A DNA stretch of 27,777 bases from Flavobacterium psychrophilum. GTDB lineage: Bacteria > Bacteroidota > Bacteroidia > Flavobacteriales > Flavobacteriaceae. Position numbers and translations under genes: made by a program. Below the pieces are notes generated by a model that was not told the origin of the DNA, made no database searches, and saw nothing but the letters and a program-made list of their open reading frames with translations. The first letter of the stretch is position 1, and every line of letters begins with the position of its first letter. The stretch is taken from positions 1-27,777 of the forward strand of contig DZAU01000010.1 in NCBI GenBank assembly GCA_022729635.1. The letters run 5' to 3'. This document shows positions 7,977 to 14,616 of this stretch, one piece after another.

Positions 7977-9311
7977 ATGTTAAGCAAAGAACAAATCATT
8001 TCCGACAGTAAAGAATTCAGTTTGTTTTCGTGGTCGGCGCAAGCAAATGTAAACCCAATCGCTATCGAAAGAGCCGAAGGTGTCTATTTATACGAAATTG
8101 GCGGAAAAAGAATCATTGATTTCTCCAGCGGATTAATGTCAGTAAATATTGGTCACGGAGACCAAAGAGTTACTGATGCTGTTGTAGAACAAATGCAAAA
8201 AGTGAGTTTTGTAACCCCAACCTGCACTACCGAAATTCGTGCCAAATTATCCAAAAAATTAGCAGAAATCTGTCCGGGAGATTTGAATAAAGCATTTTAC
8301 ACTTTGTGTGGCACTTCTTCTATAGACAATGCCATAAAACTGGCGAGACTTTATACCGGAAGACATAAAATCATAGGAAGATACAGAGCATTTCACGGTG
8401 GTTCTATTGGCGGAATGTCCGTTGGCGGCGATCCAAGAAAATTGGCAAACGATTCCCAACAAATGCCAAATGCGGTTTTATTAGATGATCCATATTATTT
8501 CTTTGGAATGAAAAATTTGGACGAAGCTACAAAACTTAGTTTAAGTCTTGAATATGTAGAAAGAGTCATCCATTTTGAGGACAAAGCCAATATTGCTGCC
8601 TTTATTTTTGAAGGCGAAAGCGGTTCTTCTGGCTGTTTGCATTATCCAAAAGGCTATTTGAAAGGAATAAAAGCGCTTTGCGAAAAATATGGAATTCTAT
8701 TCATTGCCGATGAAGTGATGAGCGGTTTTGGCAGAACTGGAAAATGGTTTGGATTTGAAAATCACGATATAATTCCAGATATGGTTTGTATGGCAAAAGG
8801 ATTAACCTCATCTTATTTGCCTCTTGGTTGCTTGATGGTTTCAGACAAAATTGCAGCCAAATTTGAAAACACTCCAATGATGATTGGATTAACCTATAAT
8901 GCGCATCCGGTAGCATTAGCAGCAGCATTATCAGTAATCAATATTTATGAAAGTGACAAATTGATTGAAAACACTCGCAAAATGGGTGCTTATTTAGAAG
9001 CAAAAGTTTCAGCAATGAGAAGCCAACATCCAAGTATGGGAGCTTTCAGAAATACAGGACTTTTGGGTTGTTTAGATGTTTTGAAAAATAAAACTACGGG
9101 TGAACTCATTGCTCCTTACAATGCATCAGGAGAGGACTTGAAAGTAACCAATCTAATCGCAGCCAAAGTAAGAGAATTAGGATTATATACTTTTGTACGT
9201 TGGGGTTATATTTTTATTGCTCCGCCATTGTGCATCAACGAAAAAGAAATAGACGAAGGATTGGCAATTATATCCGAGGCTTTGAAAATTGCCGACGAAC
9301 ATTTGGTATAG
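7977..9311 (+). CDS. Class III PLP aminotransferase of the SWSAQ subgroup
   Basis: This 444-residue PLP-dependent class III aminotransferase moves an amino group from an omega- or beta-amino acid to a keto acid. Seen are FSWSAQANVNPIAI near 17-30, the phosphate loop CGTSSIDNAIKLARLYTGRH at 111-130, RAFHGGSIGG near 137-146, Asp245 in DEVMSGFGRTGKWFGFE, and the Schiff-base lysine K274 in MAKGLTSSYLPLG. As I recall, proteins with the SWSAQ start are annotated variously as beta-alanine--pyruvate, taurine--2-oxoglutarate or generic aspartate-family aminotransferases. Together with the CoA-acylating dehydrogenase upstream, a route such as beta-alanine to malonate semialdehyde to acetyl-CoA is plausible. 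It differs clearly from the GabT-like enzyme across the divergent promoter, so the two probably use different donors or directions. A terminator follows 15 nt after the stop. Confidence 0.82.
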   Translation: MLSKEQIISDSKEFSLFSWSAQANVNPIAIERAEGVYLYEIGGKRIIDFSSGLMSVNIGHGDQRVTDAVVEQMQKVSFVTPTCTTEIRAKLSKKLAEICPGDLNKAFYTLCGTSSIDNAIKLARLYTGRHKIIGRYRAFHGGSIGGMSVGGDPRKLANDSQQMPNAVLLDDPYYFFGMKNLDEATKLSLSLEYVERVIHFEDKANIAAFIFEGESGSSGCLHYPKGYLKGIKALCEKYGILFIADEVMSGFGRTGKWFGFENHDIIPDMVCMAKGLTSSYLPLGCLMVSDKIAAKFENTPMMIGLTYNAHPVALAAALSVINIYESDKLIENTRKMGAYLEAKVSAMRSQHPSMGAFRNTGLLGCLDVLKNKTTGELIAPYNASGEDLKVTNLIAAKVRELGLYTFVRWGYIFIAPPLCINEKEIDEGLAIISEALKIADEHLV

Positions 9312-9326
9312 AAAATTTTCCTATTC

Positions 9327-9365
9327 AAAAAAAGCTCTGAATCTAAATGGTTTGGAGCTTTTTTT
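9327..9365. terminator. Bidirectional Rho-independent terminator
   Basis: An 11-bp stem, AAAAAAAGCTC (9327-9337) with GAGCTTTTTTT (9355-9365), gives a U-tract on either strand. It serves the aminotransferase gene on the plus strand and the radical SAM gene on the minus strand, whose stop codon at 9366-9368 directly abuts the stem. Confidence 0.85.
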
Positions 9366-11597
9366 TTATAATACTAACAATCCAAATTCCCTCAAAGTGT
9401 TTACGGGTTTAGAATACCAAAATAATTCGAAATTTTCCAAATGAATTTCAAAATCAGATTTTAGCTCCTGAAAAGTAAGCCCCCTAACCCCCGAAGGGGG
9501 AATGTTACGGACTGAGATTTTTTCAAGCATTTCAACTAACCATTCGCCTTCATTTTTAACAGTTTGAATGGTAAAGGTTTCCTTCTTGTCGTGAAAAGTT
9601 AAAGTCATCATTTGCCAAGAAGTCCCTTTCTTGGATTTTGTAAAATGTTCGATAAGCGGTTTCCCTCCTAGCCAAACAATTTTGGCAGTCGGTTTGATGT
9701 TAAATTTACTCTCCAAATAAATTCCCTCTTCGGGGGTTAGGGGGCTTTCCTCTAAAGCATTGGCAATAAAATCAGGATGGATTTTTGTTTTTGGAATTTT
9801 AAAATCGAACCATTCCTGCAATTCATAGTCAAAACAAATCCCGTGCATAAAATTGAACAAGGATTTTTTTAGTCCAAAACTAAATTTATCGTGATTGATT
9901 CCAGTTTTGTCTGTAAAATTAATATCGTTATTGGCAAAAGTTCCAATGGTTTCGGTTTCCTTGACAACGTCAAATTTTTCTGGATACATTCCAACTGGGC
10001 TGTGAGCCGTCATCGCAAATTGATGCCAAAATCCCGATTGCAAAACGCCCGCTTCAAACAATTGTCGCACCATTTCGAGACTGTCCACTGTTTCCTGAAC
10101 CGTTTGCGAAGGATAACCGTACATCAAATAGGAATGCACCATAATTCCGGCTTCGGTAAAATTTAGGGTGACTTTTGCCACTTGTTCCACTGATACTCCT
10201 TTATCAATCAGTTTCAATAATCGGTCTGAAGCAACTTCGAGTCCGCCAGAAACGGCAATGCAACCGGAAGCTTTCAGGAGTAAACACAAGTCTTTGGTGA
10301 AACTTTTCTCGAATCGAATATTCGTCCACCAAGTCACAACGAGTTTTCTGCGAAGTATTTCGAGAGTCAAAGCTTGCATCAATTTTGGAGGAGCAGCTTC
10401 ATCCACAAAATGGAAACCGTTTTCACCCGTTTGAACAATCATTTCCTCCATTCGATCACACAACAAACTGGCGGCTATGGGTTCGTAAACTTTGATGTAA
10501 TCTAATGAAATATCGCAAAACGTGCATTTCCCCCAATAACAACCGTGCGCCATCGTGAGTTTATTCCATCTGCCATCGCTCCACATTCTATGCATTGGAT
10601 TCACGATTTCGATGACAGAAATGTATTTATCTAAAGGTAAATCAGAATAATCCGGTGTACCAATTTCGGATTGTTTGTAATCCGATTTTAAGGAATTGTT
10701 TTTGTAAACTACTTTTCCATTTTCTAAAATAAACGTCCGTTTATAAACTCCCCCTTCGGGGATTGGGGGGCTTAATAATTCTTCCACCGGCAATTCGCCA
10801 TCGTCCAAAGTAATATAATCGAAAAACTCAAAAACTCTTTTGTCTGAAAGCGAGCGCAATTCGGTATTTGGGAATCCGCCACCCATTGCGATTTTTATAT
10901 TTGGATAATGATTCCGCACATATTGTGCTGAACGAAAAGCCGAATATAAATTTCCTGGAAAAGGAACAGAGATCAAAAACAATTCAGGTTGAATGGTTTC
11001 GATTCTTTCCTTCAAAATCGAAAATAAAATATTGTCAATATAAGTTGGCTCTTGTTGCAAAGCCAAATATAATTCGTCGAAAGAGTTGGCACTTCTGCCT
11101 AAACGTTCTGCATAACGGCTGAAACCAAAATTTTCATCGACACATTCCACTATAAAATCAGAAATATCTTCAAGATATAAAGTGGCCAAATGCTTGGCTT
11201 TGTCCTGTGTTCCCATTGTTCCAAAAGCCCAATCAGTATCCTCCAATTGTGCAAAACGAGAAGCTTCCGGCAAGAAATCTTCTTGGCAAATTTGTAGTGC
11301 CAGTGTTGGATTTTTCCCTTGCAAAAATGCAATAACCGAATCGATGGTTTTGATGTATTCGTCCCAAAGCGCATATATTCGTTTAGCATTATCAGAATAT
11401 TGCTCAATTCCCCCTTCGGGGGTTAGGGGGCTTAATCCTTCTTTCGAAAATAATTTCAAAATCACTTCAATTCCTAAATCCGCTTGGGTTGCAGGAATGT
11501 TTTTGGTATTCAAAAAACCTTTCAAATAAGCCGTTGCCGGATACGGCGTATTCAGTTGGGTAAAAGGTGGCGTGATGAGGAATACTTTGGTTTTCAA
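9366..11597 (-). CDS. Radical SAM protein (B12-binding-like N-terminus) with four repeat-derived peptides
   Basis: This 743-residue radical SAM protein has an N-terminal region of the kind annotated as B12-binding (VFLITPPFTQLNTPYPATAY; LFLISVPFPGNLYSAF near 206-221; AMGGGFPN near 237-244) and a radical SAM core from about 345. The Fe-S cluster cysteines are C353, C358 and C361 in HGCYWGKCTFCD, spaced CX4CX2C rather than the usual CX3CX2C; this spacing occurs in some B12-type radical SAM families. Later core segments include FHFVDEAAPP, SGGLEVASDRLL and HSYLMYGYPSQT. It starts with TTG: an in-frame TAA lies directly before it, the next ATG is over 100 codons in, and residues 1-20 look like the family's natural start. 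Four 27-bp palindromic elements are translated at residues 55-64, 275-284, 617-626 and 699-707. It lies 10 nt downstream of an MFS transporter gene. The substrate is unknown. Confidence 0.85.
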   Translation of the reverse strand: MKTKVFLITPPFTQLNTPYPATAYLKGFLNTKNIPATQADLGIEVILKLFSKEGLSPLTPEGGIEQYSDNAKRIYALWDEYIKTIDSVIAFLQGKNPTLALQICQEDFLPEASRFAQLEDTDWAFGTMGTQDKAKHLATLYLEDISDFIVECVDENFGFSRYAERLGRSANSFDELYLALQQEPTYIDNILFSILKERIETIQPELFLISVPFPGNLYSAFRSAQYVRNHYPNIKIAMGGGFPNTELRSLSDKRVFEFFDYITLDDGELPVEELLSPPIPEGGVYKRTFILENGKVVYKNNSLKSDYKQSEIGTPDYSDLPLDKYISVIEIVNPMHRMWSDGRWNKLTMAHGCYWGKCTFCDISLDYIKVYEPIAASLLCDRMEEMIVQTGENGFHFVDEAAPPKLMQALTLEILRRKLVVTWWTNIRFEKSFTKDLCLLLKASGCIAVSGGLEVASDRLLKLIDKGVSVEQVAKVTLNFTEAGIMVHSYLMYGYPSQTVQETVDSLEMVRQLFEAGVLQSGFWHQFAMTAHSPVGMYPEKFDVVKETETIGTFANNDINFTDKTGINHDKFSFGLKKSLFNFMHGICFDYELQEWFDFKIPKTKIHPDFIANALEESPLTPEEGIYLESKFNIKPTAKIVWLGGKPLIEHFTKSKKGTSWQMMTLTFHDKKETFTIQTVKNEGEWLVEMLEKISVRNIPPSGVRGLTFQELKSDFEIHLENFELFWYSKPVNTLREFGLLVL
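9477..9503 (+). repeat. 27-bp palindromic element, copy A (in CDS, inverted relative to B-D)
   Basis: The copy reads AAGCCCCCTAA followed by CCCCCGAAGGGGGAAT on the plus strand. The radical SAM gene therefore reads its complement, giving the peptide IPPSGVRGL (residues 699-707). It is an exact reverse complement of copy D. In the mRNA this copy forms CCCCC-UUCG-GGGGG, a C(UUCG)G tetraloop hairpin. Confidence 0.92.
9721..9747 (-). repeat. 27-bp palindromic element, copy B (in CDS)
   Basis: On the minus strand it has the same sequence as copy A with one change (GAAGAGGGAAT in place of GAAGGGGGAAT). It is translated as ESPLTPEEGI at residues 617-626 of the radical SAM protein. The change alters one residue from Gly to Glu relative to copy D. 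Confidence 0.92.
10747..10773 (-). repeat. 27-bp palindromic element, copy C (in CDS)
   Basis: This is the most diverged copy, with three mismatches to copy D over 27 bp; on the plus strand the core reads CCCCCTTCGGGGATTGGGGGG. It is translated as LSPPIPEGGV at residues 275-284, just before the radical SAM core. The divergence suggests it is older than A and D, or less constrained. Confidence 0.9.
11407..11433 (-). repeat. 27-bp palindromic element, copy D (in CDS)
   Basis: Read on the plus strand this is ATTCCCCCTTCGGGGG followed by TTAGGGGGCTT, the exact reverse complement of copy A. It is translated as LSPLTPEGGI at residues 55-64 of the radical SAM protein, within the N-terminal region. 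Confidence 0.92.
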
Positions 11598-11607
11598 TTA
11601 AAGAATA

Positions 11608-12885
11608 TTAAAACTTATGTTCCTTTTTTCGAATCAATAAAAATGAAACCGCCGACATAATTGAAGCGGCGGTTAAATAAAATCCGACATAATTAATTCC
11701 ATAATTTGTTGCTATCCAAATGGCAATCATTGGTGCAAAAGCTGCCCCAATAATTCCTGCCAAATTAAAAGTCAATGAAGCACCGGAATAACGCACTTTT
11801 GTAGTAAATAATTCCGATAAAAACGTGCCTAAAGGACCATAAGTCATTCCCATCAATGTCATTCCCAAACATAAAAATAGCGTTACCAAAACAATATTTT
11901 CTTCAACTAACAAGAAAGGAATTGCCAATCCAAAAAGAGCAATCGCAATTGTAGTCCAAACCAAAACTCGTTTTCTGCCTAATTTATCAGCCAAAATCGC
12001 CGAAAATGGAATGGAAAATCCGAAAAACAATACCGAGAAAAGTTGGGCAATCAACATATTTTGCTTTGAATAACCTAAATTAGAAGTGGTCCAACTCAAC
12101 GAAAAAACAGTCATTAAATAAAAAACAACAAAAGTAGTCACAGCCGCCAAAGTACCAAAAACAAGTTCCGAACGATAGTCTTTAATCAATTCTAAAATGG
12201 GCACTTTGACTTCTTTTTCCTCTTCTAACGAATGGACAAAAGAAGGGGTTTCTGAAATTTTAGTCCGAATATAAAAACCCACAATCACCAAAACTGCACT
12301 GGCAATAAACGGAATTCTCCAGCCGTAATCCAAAAATTGTTCATTTGTTAAAACATTAGTCAACAGCAAAAAAGTTCCTCCGGAAAGTATCAAACCTATT
12401 GGCGCACCCAGTTGAGGAAACATTCCATACCAAGCTCGTTTATGTGCAGGTGCATTTTCGATGGCTAACAAAACTGCTCCGCCCCATTCGCCTCCTAAAC
12501 CCAATCCTTGACCGAATCTGAAAAGCATTAACAATAATGGCGCAGCAATGCCAATACTAGCATAAGAAGGCAAAAATCCGATGGCTACGGTTGAAATTCC
12601 CATAGTCAACAATGCTGCGACAAGAGTAGCTTTCCGACCCACTTTATCGCCATAATGACCAAAAACAGCCGAACCAATTGGGCGGGCAAAAAAGGCAATC
12701 GAAAAGGTTGCCAAAGACTGAAGTGTTGCCACCGTAGGGCTTGAAGACGGAAAAAACAAATGAGGAAAGACCAAAACGGCTGCATTGGCATAAATATAAA
12801 AATCGAAAAACTCTATCGTGGTTCCAATTAAACTGCCAAAAAGTACGTGTTTTAGTGAATTGACTTTACTTGTATTTTCTTTCAT
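11608..12885 (-). CDS. MFS transporter, metabolite:H+ symporter (MHS) type
   Basis: This 425-residue inner-membrane transporter of the major facilitator superfamily, MHS (ProP/ShiA-like) branch, should import an organic solute with protons. It shows about twelve hydrophobic segments. Family marks are GTTIEFFDFYIYANAAVLVF near 21-40, the loop 2-3 motif GHYGDKVGRKATL near 76-88, FRFGQGLGLGGEWGGAVLLA near 122-141, and the repeated loop 8-9 motif ADKLGRKRVL. The loop after transmembrane segment 6 (SETPSFVHSLEEEKEVKVP) is charged, as usual for the family. Its stop lies 10 nt before the TTG start of the radical SAM gene, so the two are probably one transcript and may act on the same small molecule. 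The substrate (a dicarboxylate, betaine, shikimate or other) cannot be told from sequence. Confidence 0.85.
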   Translation of the reverse strand: MKENTSKVNSLKHVLFGSLIGTTIEFFDFYIYANAAVLVFPHLFFPSSSPTVATLQSLATFSIAFFARPIGSAVFGHYGDKVGRKATLVAALLTMGISTVAIGFLPSYASIGIAAPLLLMLFRFGQGLGLGGEWGGAVLLAIENAPAHKRAWYGMFPQLGAPIGLILSGGTFLLLTNVLTNEQFLDYGWRIPFIASAVLVIVGFYIRTKISETPSFVHSLEEEKEVKVPILELIKDYRSELVFGTLAAVTTFVVFYLMTVFSLSWTTSNLGYSKQNMLIAQLFSVLFFGFSIPFSAILADKLGRKRVLVWTTIAIALFGLAIPFLLVEENIVLVTLFLCLGMTLMGMTYGPLGTFLSELFTTKVRYSGASLTFNLAGIIGAAFAPMIAIWIATNYGINYVGFYLTAASIMSAVSFLLIRKKEHKF

Positions 12886-12988
12886 TGTGAGCGTTGTAAT
12901 ATTTCGATAAAAATGATATTAATTTTCGAAAGTAACAAATATTTAGTTCCAATAATTTTTGGTATTTTAGCATCAAATAAACTTCATT

Positions 12989-14596
12989 ATGCCAGCAGAC
13001 TGTATCAGTTATAAAAATTCAGGTTATTTCTCGCCTTTGATGAATGATTATTTAGACCAAAAACCCCATTTGCAGTCCCTTTACAACCGCTTTCCCAGTA
13101 TTGAAAATTTTGAAAATCAAATCATAGAAAAAAAAGGCAATTTCAATGGTAATGAAAAAAGAAAAATTCTAGTTTCAGTTTTAGAAAAACAATATGCTAA
13201 AATAAATGCTTCGGATGAAACTTTAAACAACATTAAACTTTTAAACAATTCAAACACTTTTACAATTACAACCGGTCATCAGCTGAATTTGTTAACCGGT
13301 CCATTGTATTTTTTATATAAAATTATTTCGACTATCAATCTTTGTAAAGAGCTGAAAACCAAATATCCAGAGAATAATTTTATCCCAATTTATTGGATGG
13401 CGACCGAAGATCACGATTTTGAAGAAATCAATTATTTCAATTTCAAAGACCAAAAATTCAGATGGAACAGAGAAAGTTCTGGTGCTGTTGGAAGATTATC
13501 CACTGAAGGATTGGCAGAATTTTTTGAAGTTTATGCTCGCGAAATCGGTTCTGGAACGAATGCCGAATCCATCAAAAAACTTTTTCAGGAAGCCTATTTA
13601 AACCATTCAAATTTAGCTGATGCCACACGTTTTATGGCAAACGCACTTTTTGGAAAACAGGGTTTGGTCATTCTCGATGCCGACAATCAAGATTTAAAAA
13701 GAATTTTTATTCCATATATTAAGGAAGAATTAATGCAACAAACTTCCCATAAAAAAGTCGTTGAAACTACCGAAAAACTTAAAAATTATGATATTCAGGT
13801 TAATCCAAGAGAAATTAACTTGTTTTATTTAGAAGACAATCTGCGGGAAAGAATTGTTTTTGATCCCGATAGCCATCGGGATAGAATTTATAAAGTAAAT
13901 AACACCAAAATTGAATTTTCGGAAGTTGAAATTTTAGAATTATTAGAAACTAATCCGGAAAAATTCAGCCCTAACGTGATTTTGCGTCCGTTGTATCAAG
14001 AAGTTATTCTGCCTAATTTATGTTATATTGGCGGTGGTGGAGAAATTGGGTATTGGCTGGAACTGAAATCATTTTTCGATGAAATGAAAGTCACCTTTCC
14101 TGTTTTGTTGTTACGAAATTCTGCACTTTTGGCAACCGAAAAGCAAGCCTCAAAAGCAGATAAACTGGGCTTATCTTGGAGTGATTTGTTTTTGAAACAA
14201 AGTGATTTGGTAAATGTAAAATCCGCTCAATTATCAGAATTCCCTATCGATTTTTCGATTCAAAAAGAACACCTTCAAAAACAATTCGAGGCACTTTATA
14301 AAATAGCCAATCAAACCGACAAATCCTTTATTGGTGCAGTAAAAGCCCAGGAAGCAAAGCAAATTAAAGGATTGGAAAAACTAGAAAAACGTTTGCTGAA
14401 AGCCCAAAAACGTAACTATTCAGAAGAATTAAATCGAATTACAGATTTACAAAACGAATTATTCCCAAACCATAGTTTACAGGAACGCCACGCAAATTTT
14501 TCGGAATTTTATATAGAATATGGAGAAAATTTAATTCAAAAATTAATACTCCAGCTTAAACCTTTGGAAACTAATTTTGAAATAATTTCACTTTAA
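12989..14596 (+). CDS. bshC: Bacillithiol synthase BshC (cysteine-adding enzyme)
   Basis: BshC joins cysteine to glucosaminyl-malate in the last step of bacillithiol synthesis, the low-molecular-weight thiol of Firmicutes and many Bacteroidetes; it acts in the cytoplasm. The protein has 535 residues, near the family length. Diagnostic segments are TTGHQLNLLTGPLYFLYKII at about 94-113, PIYWMATEDHDFEEINYF at about 133-150, NPEKFSPNVILRPLYQE, and LPNLCYIGGGGEIGYW, followed by a predicted coiled coil in the C-terminal hundred residues (KGLEKLEKRLLKAQKR region). A perfect 8-bp inverted repeat is translated as part of FDPDSHRDR at residues 291-299, between the RERIVF and YKVNNTK segments; this looks like a small repeat inserted in a loop. 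It is divergent from the MFS gene and 20 nt upstream of the acyltransferase gene. Other bsh genes are not in the window. Confidence 0.93.
   Translation: MPADCISYKNSGYFSPLMNDYLDQKPHLQSLYNRFPSIENFENQIIEKKGNFNGNEKRKILVSVLEKQYAKINASDETLNNIKLLNNSNTFTITTGHQLNLLTGPLYFLYKIISTINLCKELKTKYPENNFIPIYWMATEDHDFEEINYFNFKDQKFRWNRESSGAVGRLSTEGLAEFFEVYAREIGSGTNAESIKKLFQEAYLNHSNLADATRFMANALFGKQGLVILDADNQDLKRIFIPYIKEELMQQTSHKKVVETTEKLKNYDIQVNPREINLFYLEDNLRERIVFDPDSHRDRIYKVNNTKIEFSEVEILELLETNPEKFSPNVILRPLYQEVILPNLCYIGGGGEIGYWLELKSFFDEMKVTFPVLLLRNSALLATEKQASKADKLGLSWSDLFLKQSDLVNVKSAQLSEFPIDFSIQKEHLQKQFEALYKIANQTDKSFIGAVKAQEAKQIKGLEKLEKRLLKAQKRNYSEELNRITDLQNELFPNHSLQERHANFSEFYIEYGENLIQKLILQLKPLETNFEIISL
13863..13882. 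repeat. Palindromic element inside bshC (ATCCCGAT-AGCC-ATCGGGAT)
   Basis: A perfect 8-bp inverted repeat with a 4-nt loop lies within the bshC frame and encodes the DPDSHRD segment at about residues 292-298. Similar CCCGATAGCNATCGGG palindromes are, as I recall, spread through flavobacterial genomes, mostly between genes. It is unrelated in sequence to the 27-bp element in the radical SAM gene. Confidence 0.75.
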
Positions 14597-14616
14597 AACC
14601 TTAAAAACATATTGCT

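Noticed and set aside
11407..11433. GGGGGTTAGGGGG as a telomere-like or G-quadruplex tract
   Set aside because: Only two G-blocks lie together in each copy and the adjoining C-blocks pair with them more easily; an intramolecular quadruplex needs four, and a bacterial chromosome gives no reason to expect telomeric repeats.
9477..11433. The four repeats as a CRISPR array
   Set aside because: The spacing is irregular (about 0.2, 1.0 and 0.6 kb), the copies lie inside a reading frame, one is inverted, and there are no cas genes.
12886..12988. Promoter boxes in the MFS-bshC divergent spacer
   Set aside because: Several TAATTTT-like strings occur, but none has both a good -7 and a -33 box at 19-21 nt; the choice would be arbitrary.
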